Source: Lysobacteraceae bacterium PS02065 (GTDB lineage Bacteria > Pseudomonadota > Gammaproteobacteria > Xanthomonadales > Rhodanobacteraceae). From it: a stretch of 64,000 nucleotides of DNA. Position numbers and translations under genes: made by a program. The DNA lies in NCBI GenBank assembly GCA_029959555.1, contig JASCPI010000019.1, forward strand, positions 19,497-83,496, in the 5' to 3' direction. A model generated the notes under the pieces. It was not told where the DNA came from. It saw only the letters and a list, made by a program, of their open reading frames with translations, and searched no databases. This document shows positions 1 through 8,127 of the stretch, one piece after another; positions within the stretch are counted from its first letter, which is position 1; every line of letters starts with the position of its first letter.

Positions 1-413
1 CGTTCCGCTCGGCCGTGCTCATGAGCGCGGTGGTCATGTTCGCGCTGACGCTGCTCTGCCAGTGGCAGCCGCATGCGCTGATCGGCATGCTCAGCCACGA
101 GCCCGAGGTCATCGAGGTCGGCGGACGCTTCCTGCAGATCATCTCGTGGAACTTCGTCGCGCAAGGCATCATCTTCACGTGCTCGGGCATGTTCCAGGCC
201 ATGCGCAACACCTGGCCCGCGCTGCTGAGCACCTCGCTGCGCCTGGTCTCGTTCGCGATCCCCGCGCTGTACCTGTCGCACCAGCCCGGCTTCCGCATCG
301 AGCACGTCTGGTACTGCTCGGTCGCGACCGTCGCGCTGCAGGCCGTGCTGAGCTTCGTGCTGGTGCGGCGGGAGATGGCGAAGCGGTTGGGAGTTGTTGC
401 CGCTCCGCGCTGA
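1..413 (+). CDS. MATE family efflux transporter, C-terminal part
   Basis: This is the 3' end of a gene that begins left of the window; the reading frame is open from base 3 to the TGA at 411-413. About 137 residues are visible, with several hydrophobic membrane segments and the loop GMFQAMRNTWPALLS, which is typical of the C-terminal half of MATE (multidrug and toxic compound extrusion) carriers. Such inner-membrane proteins export drugs or metabolites in exchange for Na+ or H+. It ends in a basic tail, as is common in the family. No gene follows on the same strand for about 470 bases, so it is the last gene of its unit. The substrate cannot be inferred. The family call rests on the fold pattern and the loop rather than on a search. 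Confidence 0.75.
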   Translation, partial: FRSAVLMSAVVMFALTLLCQWQPHALIGMLSHEPEVIEVGGRFLQIISWNFVAQGIIFTCSGMFQAMRNTWPALLSTSLRLVSFAIPALYLSHQPGFRIEHVWYCSVATVALQAVLSFVLVRREMAKRLGVVAAPR

Positions 414-487
414 TGGCGTAGGAGTGGTCGACTGACGCTGCTCCTGTTGGGCGGTGAAGGTGCAGCTGCGATCCGCTGCAGAATCGA

Positions 488-660
488 CGTCATCCCGGCA
501 GAAGCCGGAGGAGCTTCACAACAGCGCGCAGCGCTGGTCATCCCCTTGGGCGTTACGTCGAAAGGCGCCGTTCCGAGTCTTCGAAGACGTCCTTCTCGCA
601 TGCTGCGAGCCGCACTTCATACGGCCGCTTGAGGGGATCCCGGCTTCCGCCGGGATGACG
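488..660. repeat. REP-like inverted pair in a 470-base gene-free region
   Basis: Bases 414-885 hold no convincing gene. A forward copy of the CGTCATCCCGGC...GCCGG palindrome starts at 488 and carries the long-loop module AACAGCGCGCAGCGCTGG at about 520-537. A reverse copy, GGGATCCCGG...CCGGGATGACG, ends at 660. The two face each other across about 70 bases, as in REPIN-type doublets. The same family recurs at least six more times in this window. Confidence 0.75.
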
Positions 661-885
661 TTGTAGGCTCATGCGAGCCCGCACGAGGACGTGGCGCTTA
701 CTGCACCACTGGGACGACCCCCGAGTGATCTCTACGGTGCACGAGCCAGTATCGTCGCAAACATGAGGGAGAGCAGCGATCGCTCCTCGCGCACTCTCCA
801 CCGATACGTGCGGATGTGCTCTCCGCCACCGATTGCACCTTGCAGCCCGGCCTAGACTCGCACCATCCCGCCTCGGCACCGTCTC

Positions 886-2064
886 ATGCGCAACCCCCGC
901 ATCATCGCGAGCCTGGCCCTTGCGACCAGCGCACCGACCACCCACGCCGCGATCCTCGACGTCGGTCCCGGTCATCCCTACGCGACGCCGTGCGCGGCGA
1001 TCGCCGCCTCGAACGACGGCGACACGATCCGCATCGATGCGGCCGGACAGTACGCCGGCAACGTCTGCGCGTGGTCGCGCAACGGGCTCACGATCCTCGG
1101 CGTCAACGGACGTCCGCACATCGACGCGGCCGGGCAGGCCGCGCAGGGCAAGGCGATCTGGGTCATCGTCGGCCAGGGCACGACGATCGACAACATCGAG
1201 CTCAGCGGCGCGGCGGTGCCCGATCGCAACGGCGCGGGCATCCGCCAGGAAGGTCGCGACCTCACCGTGCGCAACAGCTGGTTCCATGACAACGAGAACG
1301 GCATCCTCGCCAACGACGTCGCGGGCAGCACGATCGTCATCGAGAACAGCATCTTCGAGCGCAACGGCGACGGCCGTGGCCAGGCCCACAACCTCTACAT
1401 CGGGCGCATCGACACGCTCGTGTTCCGCCACAACTGGTCGCGCCTCGCGAGCGTGGGCCACCTGCTCAAGTCGCGCGCCCGCGTGAACCACATCGTGTCC
1501 AACCGCCTCACCGGCGAGACCGGCGGCACCGCGAGCTACGAGATCAACATCGCCAACGGCGGGCTCGCGTTCGTGATCGGCAACCTGATCGAACAACCGC
1601 CGACCACGCAGAACGGCGCGATGCTCGACTACCTCAGCGAGAGCAATCCGCACCCCGACAACCGCCTGTTCGTGGTCAACAACACGTTCGTCAACAACCG
1701 CGGCAGCGGCACGTTCGTGCAGATCGGCGCGAGCGCGAGTCCTGCCCTGCTGCGCAACAACCTGTTCGTCGGCGGCGGCAACGTCACCACGCAGGCGGCC
1801 GCCGTGCGCGACCACAACCTCGCCGCACCGAGCGTAGCGTTCGTCGACGCCGCGCAGTACGACTACCGCCTCGTCGCGGGTTCGGCCGCGATCGACGTCG
1901 GCACCGACCCGGGCACGGGTGCCGGCCAGTCGCTCGTACCGACCTCGGCCTACGTGCATCCCGCCTCCGGAATGCCGCGCACGACGAACGGGATCATCGA
2001 TGTGGGTGCTTACGAGTTCGGCGACGGCCCGCTGTTCGCCGACGGCTTCGACGGCGTGCCGTGA
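886..2064 (+). CDS. secreted parallel beta-helix (right-handed) repeat protein
   Basis: The 392-residue product starts with a short basic n-region and hydrophobic stretch ending near THAA, so export by Sec is likely. The body contains short, regularly spaced turns rich in N, G and I/V (for example NSWFHDNENGI, NSIFERNG, NNTFVNN), the signature of right-handed parallel beta-helix proteins such as pectate-lyase-like or polysaccharide-binding proteins. No catalytic residues can be assigned. The C-terminus reads LFADGFDGVP, a short tail also met in a related form on the metalloprotease further along. A TAGACT hexamer at 853-858, 27 bases before the ATG, could be the -10 element. The gene stands alone. 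Function could be glycan binding, lyase or adhesin. Confidence 0.75.
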   Translation: MRNPRIIASLALATSAPTTHAAILDVGPGHPYATPCAAIAASNDGDTIRIDAAGQYAGNVCAWSRNGLTILGVNGRPHIDAAGQAAQGKAIWVIVGQGTTIDNIELSGAAVPDRNGAGIRQEGRDLTVRNSWFHDNENGILANDVAGSTIVIENSIFERNGDGRGQAHNLYIGRIDTLVFRHNWSRLASVGHLLKSRARVNHIVSNRLTGETGGTASYEINIANGGLAFVIGNLIEQPPTTQNGAMLDYLSESNPHPDNRLFVVNNTFVNNRGSGTFVQIGASASPALLRNNLFVGGGNVTTQAAAVRDHNLAAPSVAFVDAAQYDYRLVAGSAAIDVGTDPGTGAGQSLVPTSAYVHPASGMPRTTNGIIDVGAYEFGDGPLFADGFDGVP

Positions 2065-2085
2065 CGCCGCGTAACGTCGCGCGGA

Positions 2086-2571
2086 TCAGCGCGCGAGGAC
2101 TTTCGCGACCAGCGTGAGCTGCAAGGCCCAGCCGCCCTCGTTGGCGCGGTACGCCTCGTCGCGACGTGACTCTGGCAACGCGTCGTAGCCGGATTCCGTG
2201 ATCACGAGACGCGTACCGGCTTCGGCTTCCTCGAGTTCGAACGCCACCGTCGTCATCGGCTCGCTGTCGTAGTCGGTCGCCTTGTCGACCGCGTACGGAT
2301 GCCAGCGGAACACGAGCGCGTGCGGCGGCTCGACACGCTCGACGTCGATGACGAACGCCATGCCCGCATACGGCGCCTGCATCGCGGCGATCGCGGCGTC
2401 GACCTGTGTCGGCACGATGCGTCCGGCGAGCCGCTCGCCGGGCACGAAGGCCTCGCCGTCGAACGCGACGCCGAACCACGTGCCGAACGCGGCCGGCGTG
2501 CCGATCGCCTGCCACGCGCGTTCGCGCGTCGCGTCGAGGATCGTGGTCTTGACGATGCGATCGGTGTCCAT
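2086..2571 (-). CDS. SRPBCC (AHSA1/START-like) domain protein
   Basis: The 161-residue product is a single SRPBCC domain. It begins RIVKTTILDATRERAWQAI, contains FGTWFGVAF and the FRWHPY segment, and ends with WALQLTLVAKVL, all matching activator-of-Hsp90 ATPase homolog 1-like proteins of usual length. Such proteins form a helix-grip fold with a hydrophobic cavity; bacterial members are mostly of unknown ligand. I start it at the ATG at 2571 because the 16 codons upstream in the longer frame do not resemble the family and the first beta strand follows directly. It is convergent with the beta-helix gene and divergent from the HD-domain gene. No regulator or partner is next to it, so its role is open. 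Confidence 0.8.
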   Translation of the reverse strand: MDTDRIVKTTILDATRERAWQAIGTPAAFGTWFGVAFDGEAFVPGERLAGRIVPTQVDAAIAAMQAPYAGMAFVIDVERVEPPHALVFRWHPYAVDKATDYDSEPMTTVAFELEEAEAGTRLVITESGYDALPESRRDEAYRANEGGWALQLTLVAKVLAR

Positions 2572-2641
2572 GGCGGTCGTCCGTTCCGGAATTCGATGAA
2601 GCCTATCAAAGGCGCCCATGGCATTCCGGCTCGCGTCGACC

Positions 2642-2647
2642 TAGGCT
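2642..2647 (+). promoter_or_regulatory. candidate -10 element (TAGGCT) for a leaderless transcript
   Basis: TAGGCT ends seven bases before the ATG at 2655, so a start site at normal distance would fall on or next to the start codon. No Shine-Dalgarno sequence is present. The same TAGGCT-N7-ATG layout occurs before the GNAT gene at 58517. This is an inference from pattern only. Confidence 0.4.
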
Positions 2648-2654
2648 TCGACGC

Positions 2655-3278
2655 ATGAACGACATCACCGCCATCCATCCACGCGGCGCGGCCGCCGTCG
2701 CGGCGCGACTCGCGTTTCTCGCCGAGATCGACCAGCTCAAGCGCGTCGATCGCCAGTCGCTGATCACGGGACGCTCGCGCCGCGAGAACTCCGCCGAGCA
2801 TTCATGGCACCTCGCGCTGTTCGCGCTCGTGTTCGCCGACGACATGCCCGGCGTCGACGTCCTCACCGTCGTGCGCATGCTGCTGATCCACGACATCGTC
2901 GAGATCGACGTCGGCGACGCGCCGATCCACGCATCGGCTGTCGACCGCGCCGACATCGCGCAGCGCGAACGCGCGGCGGCGCGGCGTATCTTCGGCATGC
3001 TGCCGGGCGAACAAGGTACGGCTTTCGAAGCGCTGTGGACCGAGTTCGAAGCCGGCGAGACGGCCAACGCGCGCATGGCCAAGGCGCTCGACCGTCTGCA
3101 ACCACTGCTGCTCAACACCCTGACCGACGGCGGCACTTGGGCGGAAAGCGGCGTCACCGAGGAGCAGGTCCACGCGCGTTACGGCCCCGTCATCGAAGCC
3201 GGTTCGCCGGCGCTGTGGGCGGCGGCCAAGGATCGCGTGCGTGCCCACTTCGCCAAGCACCCGCGCAACGACGTCTGA
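2655..3278 (+). CDS. HD-domain phosphohydrolase (YfbR/5'-deoxynucleotidase-like)
   Basis: The 207-residue protein carries the HD superfamily metal ligands: H in AEHSWHLALFAL (about residue 50), the HD pair in LLIHDIVEIDVGD (about residues 78-86) and a later acidic segment. This is the HD_3 arrangement seen in E. coli YfbR and yeast YGK1 homologs, cytoplasmic metal-dependent hydrolases that remove the 5'-phosphate from deoxyribonucleoside monophosphates. Length matches the family. It starts at the ATG 14 bases after a TAGGCT box with no ribosome-binding site, suggesting leaderless expression. Substrate is inferred from the family, not shown. Confidence 0.8.
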   Translation: MNDITAIHPRGAAAVAARLAFLAEIDQLKRVDRQSLITGRSRRENSAEHSWHLALFALVFADDMPGVDVLTVVRMLLIHDIVEIDVGDAPIHASAVDRADIAQRERAAARRIFGMLPGEQGTAFEALWTEFEAGETANARMAKALDRLQPLLLNTLTDGGTWAESGVTEEQVHARYGPVIEAGSPALWAAAKDRVRAHFAKHPRNDV

Positions 3279-3516
3279 CACGACCTTGCCTAGAGGGTCG
3301 TTCGGCCCCGACATCGACGACAGTGCGCGATGTCGCGATGCGGGTCGGGCGTTTGCCTGGTCGGCGAGTCTTTCGGCGTCAGGGGCGGCGGGATCTGTCA
3401 CCTTCATGAATCACGAGCGTGAGCGTCGTCACATGAGCTGATCCGCTCACGGTGCGTTGGCAAAGCGTGTGCGACACCTCGCCCATCCAGGCCTCTGCGC
3501 CAACGGCGAGCACACC

Positions 3517-3864
3517 ATGACGACCACGACCGCACGTTCCGCCCTTCTCGATCGCGGCGTTCCGATCACGCGCTGTGGTGACGTCTCCGGGGGGCATTGG
3601 GAAGCGATCGCGTGCATCGAGGCGGACGGCCGCCTGTCGGCGACCCATCTGCATGCCTGGCACGGATTCGCGACGGCGCCGTATCGTCTCGAACCGGGCG
3701 GCGCGTCGTACGACAGCGAGCACGCACTCGAGTCCGCGATGTCCGCGATCACGACGCATTTCTTCCTCAGGCTCTCGTCGAGAGCCAGGAGCCATCACGG
3801 CTCCATGCCTCAGGAGCGTCATCATGGAATCCAGGATCACGGTCATCACGCTCGGCGTCGATGA
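3517..3864 (+). CDS. small hypothetical protein, possibly truncated
   Basis: This frame encodes 115 residues from an ATG at 3517. Residues 1 to about 85 look like real protein (TARSALLDRGVPITRCGDV and then HLHAWHGF, hydrophobic-polar alternation). The last 30 residues are rich in H, R and S and run into the start of the next gene, which suggests that the original 3' end was lost or that a frameshift occurred near 3775. I recognise no family. It may be co-transcribed with the VOC gene, whose ribosome-binding site lies inside it. Confidence is limited because the codon pattern is only partly convincing. Confidence 0.35.
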   Translation: MTTTTARSALLDRGVPITRCGDVSGGHWEAIACIEADGRLSATHLHAWHGFATAPYRLEPGGASYDSEHALESAMSAITTHFFLRLSSRARSHHGSMPQERHHGIQDHGHHARRR

Positions 3865-4240
3865 CCTCGAGGCATCGCTGCGCTTCTATCGTGACGAGCT
3901 CGGCTTCGCCACGCCGGGTATCGTCGGCGAGGGCATCGAGCATGGCGCCGTCGTGTTCATCGATCTGCAGCCCGGCCTTCGCCTCGCACTCTGGCCACGC
4001 AGTTCGATCGCACACGACACGGGGCTACCCCTCGGAACGGCGAGCTCGACGGAACTGACGCTGGGGCACAACGTCGATGCGAAGGACGAGGTCGACGCGA
4101 TCATGGAGGTCGCGAGATCGGCGCGTGCCACGATCGTGAAGGAGGCCGGGACGACGTCCTGGGGCGGCTACTCGGGCTACTTCAGGGACCCCGACGGCCA
4201 TCTGTGGGAGATCGTCTGGAATCCGGAGTGGTCGGGTTGA
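3824..4240 (+). CDS. VOC family (glyoxalase/bleomycin resistance-like) protein
   Basis: The 138-residue product is a single glyoxalase-like module with the paired beta-alpha-beta-beta-beta layout: ITVITLGVDDLEASLRFYRDELGF at the start and YFRDPDGHLWEIVWNP at the end. The EIVWNP glutamate is the usual metal ligand of this superfamily. The start is the ATG at 3824, 8 bases after a CAGGAG ribosome-binding site; the longer open frame upstream is not family-like. Members are small cytosolic metalloenzymes or ligand-binding proteins (lyases, dioxygenases, drug sequestration). The substrate cannot be told from the sequence. It partly overlaps the small hypothetical gene upstream. Confidence 0.85.
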   Translation: MESRITVITLGVDDLEASLRFYRDELGFATPGIVGEGIEHGAVVFIDLQPGLRLALWPRSSIAHDTGLPLGTASSTELTLGHNVDAKDEVDAIMEVARSARATIVKEAGTTSWGGYSGYFRDPDGHLWEIVWNPEWSG

Positions 4241-4669
4241 TCGCTCGTGCTAGCCGCAGCGCAGATGAGTCCCCGGGTCGTTGCGGTTAGTGAAGCTCGT
4301 CGATCGGAATGGATTCGAATCGTTCGCTGCCGAGGTGCACAATGAAGTCGAGACTGCAGTACAGCAGCACTAGGCATCGCTCTCTGGCCTCGCTTCTGTA
4401 TTGCTCAGTCGCCAGGCTGGTGGATGCCTCCTATCGGCGGCCCGACGGCGGGCGCAATGTATTTGTCTCCCTCCTCGATTCCATCGACGTCAATGTCGGT
4501 CGAGGTCATGTAGACGCCGATCGAGCGGGTGACAAGGGTCAGGTTGCGACAGGGATCCGCGACCGACAGTGATCGATATCACTGGGCCGGAGCGAGGGTA
4601 TCCTGCTTGACTGAGGTTCCTGCGATCAACATCAGGATTGGAGCAAAAGTGGAAAGGAGTCATCGAGGT
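4241..4669. other. gene-free stretch, lower GC
   Basis: No coding frame here has a convincing start or composition; an 87-codon plus-strand frame (4309-4572) looks random. Base composition falls visibly below the surroundings from here through about 5900, consistent with acquired DNA. A clear ribosome-binding site (GGAAAGGAG, about 4650-4659) at its end serves the next gene. Confidence 0.4.
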
Positions 4670-5707
4670 ATGGCAAGTACAATCATTTCGTATGCTCGCT
4701 TCCTGGTTCTCGGATGTATGGCGCTAGCGGGAGGTAGTCCCGAGAATGTGCTTGCAGAGACTTGGAGCGAGCCTTGGCACCGCGAAGTTCTTCTTCGCTC
4801 CGATTCACTGGCTGAAGTCGAGTTCTTGCGGAAGCGTCGCGACAGTATCGAGGTGCGTGTGTTGGGGGTTCTGGCGGGAGAAAGCTTGCCGGAGCGCGTT
4901 CGAATCGCGAGCCCGGCAAAGGTGTCGTTGACGTCCGCGAGTGGGCACAGGGAAGAGTTGTCACCCTGGATCGATCCTGGCCGACGCTACTTCGTTCTGC
5001 TCGCGCGAGACGGAAAGGTTTGGCGACTTCAAAGCCCCAGTTCCGGTGCCGACGACGTGATGCCGGGAGGACAAGTAGCCGCGACATACCGCATCAGCTT
5101 TACCAAGGCCGTGCAGTCAGAATCCGAGTACCGACGGCTTCAGTCGTGCGTGTTCAATGTCGTGAAGAAGCGACCTTGCGATGTCGAAGCCCTTTCCGAT
5201 TTGCTCGTCACACCGTTGCACGAGCCGGCCTCGGGTCTAGGGCCCGACGTTAGCGCTGACGAAGCTTCTCGCTTTTTTAAGCAGCATGCTGCGATGGAAT
5301 CCTCTTACCTGTTGCGGAAGCCGCTCCAGCCGAAACAGATGGAGCCATTTCTCGAACACGGGTTTTTTCATACCCAGGTATCCGCCGTCAGGGCGCTTGC
5401 CGTGATCAACGACATTCACGCGACAGAACGTCTCGAGAGCTTCGTTCGTGACGGTTCCCGAACGGGCGTCGCCCGCAGCATGGCGATCGTCATGCTCGCC
5501 GAGCGTGGGGAGGTCGAGACGATCAAGAGATTGCAGTTGGAGGTCGACGACTTGGCGGACATCGATGCCGAGTCCCAACTGCCGATCCCGAGCATCATGG
5601 ATCCGAGGATTGGCACGTGGTTTCCCGGCACGGTTCGCGACGCCATCCGTTCGGCGTGCGGAGAACGCATGTCGTGCGATCCGAAATTGAAGCAGGGGTC
5701 AAAGTAA
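4670..5707 (+). CDS. exported hypothetical protein with HEAT-like repeats
   Basis: The 345-residue product starts at the ATG at 4670 after a strong GGAAAGGAG site and has an N-terminal hydrophobic segment (IISYARFLVLGCMALAGG) ending near LAET, a likely Sec signal peptide. Residues 30-150 resemble a small beta-rich domain also met in secreted proteins that respond to metal or hydrolysis, but no catalytic motif is visible. Residues about 235-300 contain paired helices such as AVRALAVINDIHATERL and RSMAIVMLAERGEVETI, like HEAT repeats. Base composition is clearly lower in G+C than in neighbouring genes and codon use is less biased, which suggests transfer. Function unknown. Confidence 0.65.
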   Translation: MASTIISYARFLVLGCMALAGGSPENVLAETWSEPWHREVLLRSDSLAEVEFLRKRRDSIEVRVLGVLAGESLPERVRIASPAKVSLTSASGHREELSPWIDPGRRYFVLLARDGKVWRLQSPSSGADDVMPGGQVAATYRISFTKAVQSESEYRRLQSCVFNVVKKRPCDVEALSDLLVTPLHEPASGLGPDVSADEASRFFKQHAAMESSYLLRKPLQPKQMEPFLEHGFFHTQVSAVRALAVINDIHATERLESFVRDGSRTGVARSMAIVMLAERGEVETIKRLQLEVDDLADIDAESQLPIPSIMDPRIGTWFPGTVRDAIRSACGERMSCDPKLKQGSK

Positions 5708-5976
5708 AGAATGGGGCGGCTTAGTCATTTCAATCGGGGAAAGACCGCAGGAAATGAACCTGTCCCCGTTTCCTCGGATGTGCGTGCGCATGGCGCTTGG
5801 GCACGCGATGGCGACGACAAGAAGAAAGTAGACCCTTTTGACAAACCAGCGCTAGTCCGGGCCCGTGCTTGGGGCGGGCTCTACATCCATTCTTGAGGTC
5901 TCGACTGCAAGAGCTTTTGACCAACCCCACAGAGCCTGATCGAGCTCGAGCGTGCGGGTCGATCGTCGCAGGCGGA
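5708..5976. other. gene-free stretch with RAYT-type repeat remnant
   Basis: No supported gene. Bases 5751-5773 read GAAATGAACCTGTCCCCG followed by TTTCC. Reversed, this is the 'ggaaacggggacaggttcat' sequence that I recall next to REP-associated tyrosine transposases in other proteobacteria. No transposase gene is present, so it may be a remnant. The rest shows nothing recognisable. Confidence 0.35.
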
Positions 5977-6351
5977 TCAGGCACTTCCTGCCCGGGATCG
6001 CAGTGAAAGGCAGTACACGAACGTCACCGCGATGCCCGAAAGCACCGCCGCGCATCCACCTGCCACCGCGACAGGCAGTGGCGCGAACATCCACAAGCCG
6101 GCGTAGACGATCCCGCTCAGCACCATGACCCAGCCACCGACGCGCGCGACACGTCGAGCCAAGACCTGTGGCACGAACGCCTTCGGCATGCGGTTGCCGT
6201 ACCACACGAGCATGAGACCGATCGCGCCCATGACGATGCGCGTCACGGTGTCGCCTTCGACAAGGCCGAGCTTGCGCGCGAGTGTCGCCACGAGGGCCAA
6301 TCCGATGAGGCCCACCGCCCACGCGATGCTTCCACGGATGTCGCTGTTCAT
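5977..6351 (-). CDS. SdpI-like integral membrane protein
   Basis: The 124-residue protein has about four membrane segments. Its centre reads LMLVWYGNRMPK followed by RRVARVGGW, close to the 'GNYLPK...R' signature of SdpI-type immunity proteins. It lies directly behind the ArsR-type regulator with an ATGA overlap (6348-6351), so the two are translationally coupled. In Bacillus, SdpI protects against the SdpC toxin and sequesters the repressor SdpR at the membrane; the same sensor/repressor logic is plausible here. The protein is shorter than Bacillus SdpI, so it could instead be a general membrane-stress sensor. No toxin gene is nearby. Confidence 0.6.
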   Translation of the reverse strand: MNSDIRGSIAWAVGLIGLALVATLARKLGLVEGDTVTRIVMGAIGLMLVWYGNRMPKAFVPQVLARRVARVGGWVMVLSGIVYAGLWMFAPLPVAVAGGCAAVLSGIAVTFVYCLSLRSRAGSA

Positions 6352-6644
6352 CGTGATGCCTCCTTCCTGCGTCGTGACGTTCTCGTGCCTGTCGCGAACG
6401 AGTCGACGAAGCCCAGCAGCGCTTCCTCGAGCACCGAGAGCTTCAGGTGATAGATGACGGATTTGCCGATCTTCTCGGCATGCACGAGCTCGGCCTCCCT
6501 GAGCACCGCGAAGTGCGCCGACATCGTCGGCTTGGAGACGTCGAACGCGTCGCTGAGCTCGCCTGCGCTCAACGGACCCTCGCGCAGCATCTGCAGCACG
6601 CGGCGGCGGGTGGGATCGGACAACGCCTTGAAGACCTGGCTCAT
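6348..6644 (-). CDS. ArsR/SdpR-family autorepressor
   Basis: The 98-residue product is one winged helix: KALSDPTRRRVLQMLREGPL, then the recognition helix FDVSKPTMSAHFAVLREAELV and the wing HAEKIGKSVIYHLK. The segment SDPTRRRVLQ and absence of metal-binding cysteines fit the SdpR/autorepressor branch of ArsR proteins rather than metal sensors. I start it at the ATG at 6644; the in-frame upstream codons cover the operator and promoter. A perfect palindrome lies 8 bases upstream of this ATG, supporting autoregulation. The partner membrane gene overlaps its stop codon. Confidence 0.85.
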   Translation of the reverse strand: MSQVFKALSDPTRRRVLQMLREGPLSAGELSDAFDVSKPTMSAHFAVLREAELVHAEKIGKSVIYHLKLSVLEEALLGFVDSFATGTRTSRRRKEASR

Positions 6645-6652
6645 GATGTGAT

Positions 6653-6680
6653 GATTAGCTAATCGTCTAATCATGTCAAC
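6653..6680 (-). promoter_or_regulatory. promoter and palindromic operator of the ArsR-type gene
   Basis: GATTAGCTAATC (6653-6664) is a perfect 12-base palindrome, followed by a further half-site CTAATC (6667-6672). On the minus strand TTGACA, a 17-base spacer and AATCAT give a plausible -35/-10 pair. The palindrome sits in and beside the -10, so a bound repressor would block polymerase. This is what an autoregulated SdpR-like gene should show. Confidence 0.55.
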
Positions 6681-6752
6681 CATCACCGTCACGCTGGACG
6701 CCTCATGGGACACCCGACGAGTGTCCCGTGCCCGAACAACGCGTGGCGCGTG

Positions 6753-7094
6753 CTAGAGACCGGGATCGAGCGTCGACGCGCACGTGGCATCGTCGACATC
6801 GACGCCGAAGAAGTGACCGATGGCGAGGCTTCGACCCGGGAAATGCACGCTCCACGAGCACCGTCCATCTCCGCAGCCGTAGTCCGCTCGCGGTGCACGG
6901 TAATCCGCGAGATCGATGCCGAGGCGACGTGCCTCCGAGGACGCAATCGCAAGCGCCTGCTCCCCGGGCATGCACGACGCCGCGGCTCGTGAAGTGCATC
7001 GGGACGGTGCATCGGCCGAGGGGCAGGCGTACCAGCCACGTTCGACCTCTGCGAACGCGAGGATGGCGAAGGTGACGCTGATGACATCCGGCAT
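6753..7094 (-). CDS. small hypothetical protein, cysteine-containing
   Basis: The frame encodes 113 residues from an ATG at 7094 that has a good AAAGAGGAA ribosome-binding site. The C-terminal part, CSWSVHFPGRSLAIGHFFGVDVDDATC, has alternating beta-strand character and recalls small PepSY-like or YkuD-independent secreted domains, but I cannot name a family. It contains five or more cysteines, suggesting an exported, disulphide-bonded protein, although the N-terminus is a poor signal peptide. It follows the two small membrane/lipoprotein genes on the same strand and may belong to a loose cluster of envelope proteins. Moderate confidence that it is translated. Confidence 0.45.
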   Translation of the reverse strand: MPDVISVTFAILAFAEVERGWYACPSADAPSRCTSRAAASCMPGEQALAIASSEARRLGIDLADYRAPRADYGCGDGRCSWSVHFPGRSLAIGHFFGVDVDDATCASTLDPGL

Positions 7095-7363
7095 GTTCGT
7101 TCCTCTTTCCGGTCCGGACGCTCGATGCCGCCGTCATCCGCGTGCGAGCACGGATGCATCGACCGGGAGCCGGACGAAGAAGTGCGCGTCGATCACCACG
7201 ACATATCGGACGAGCGCCACGCCAGGATCAGCGAATCGGCGGTGAGCCGCTGCGCCATCGTTGGAATACGTGAGCTGGACCAACCCGATGATGCACGCAC
7301 TCGACACGGCTGCCCGGGACAGGACCGGCACCCCCGCTACCGAGTCTCGATGGACAGCCCAGC

Positions 7364-7759
7364 CTAGACAGCACCGACATCGCCGGTGAACCAAGCCTTG
7401 GCTTCGTCACTTCCCAGCCACGTCGCCGACCACGTGCCGACGGCGAGCACCACGAGGGATGCCCCGATCGCGAACACGACTTCGCGCTCCGGGCCCACGC
7501 CTGCCAGGGTGACAAGCCAGAAGATCCCGCTCAGCGCAGCGAATGCCGCCGAGATACCCATGATCACCCTCGCGACGACCCGCATGACACGGCAACGCAT
7601 GAGCACGCCGACGGCGATACCGAGCATCACGCACACATTGACGGCGATCCACGTGAAGGACTCGCCGGAAGGATCGAGCAAGGGCGCGAGCGCGAATACC
7701 GCGAAGCAGGTGGCCATCAACCGGGCTTTCGTTCCTGCTCGCGATGCCTCAGCGCCCAT
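7364..7759 (-). CDS. small integral membrane protein
   Basis: The 131-residue product contains four hydrophobic segments, for example TCFAVFALAPLL, IAVNVCVMLGIAVGVLM, IMGISAAFAALSGIFWLV and AIGASLVVLAVGTWSATWL, separated by short charged loops. It has no recognisable enzymatic motif and I do not know the family. It lies about 45 bases downstream of a lipoprotein gene on the same strand, so the two may be co-transcribed. Role presumably in the cell envelope; nothing more can be said. Confidence 0.55.
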   Translation of the reverse strand: MGAEASRAGTKARLMATCFAVFALAPLLDPSGESFTWIAVNVCVMLGIAVGVLMRCRVMRVVARVIMGISAAFAALSGIFWLVTLAGVGPEREVVFAIGASLVVLAVGTWSATWLGSDEAKAWFTGDVGAV

Positions 7760-7803
7760 CGAAACGGCCTCGCATCAGGAAAAGCTCGATTGACGACCGC
7801 GAT

Positions 7804-8127
7804 TCAGAGTCCACGCTCTTTCCCCGGCAGCGAGAATGCGATCACGACGTTGTCGGGCACCTGCCTGAACCGCTTCGCCACCGAACGCCGGCTCACGTCG
7901 GCGAGTTCGTCGATCGCGACGCCGGGCGGAATACCCTCGAAGTTGATCGTCACGCTGAGGAGCGACCCGTTCGACCAGCGAAATCCGACGAACGGTTCAT
8001 GACCGACGTGCTGCCTGATGTCCGCGGCCACATCCCTTGCGTGCTCGAACCCTTGCGTCGCGGTGTCGAAGAGGTTGCACCCCGAAAGGCCGACCACTGC
8101 GGCCAGTCCCATAGCCCATGCACGCAT
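7804..8127 (-). CDS. small hypothetical lipoprotein
   Basis: The 107-residue product begins with a textbook lipoprotein signal, MRAWAMGLAAVVGLSGC, where the cysteine at residue 17 would be lipidated after cleavage by LspA. The mature part is about 90 residues, with GHEPFVGFRWSNGSLLSVTINF and a region IAFSLPG near the end that suggest a small alpha/beta domain. No family was recognised. A GGGGACGACAGG ribosome-binding region precedes the ATG. A similar set of small lipoproteins and membrane proteins surrounds it. Confidence 0.65.
   Translation of the reverse strand: MRAWAMGLAAVVGLSGCNLFDTATQGFEHARDVAADIRQHVGHEPFVGFRWSNGSLLSVTINFEGIPPGVAIDELADVSRRSVAKRFRQVPDNVVIAFSLPGKERGL

Noticed and set aside
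553..1959. 468-codon minus-strand frame across the beta-helix gene
   Set aside because: Its arginine/alanine/valine-rich composition is typical of a shadow frame in high-GC DNA, and the plus-strand gene has a signal peptide and beta-helix repeats.
7134..7394. 86-codon minus-strand frame between two small genes
   Set aside because: It overlaps the upstream membrane-protein gene by 31 bases, has no ribosome-binding site and no recognisable feature. A TAGGCT box at about 7366 might serve a shorter GTG-started frame, but this is too weak to list.
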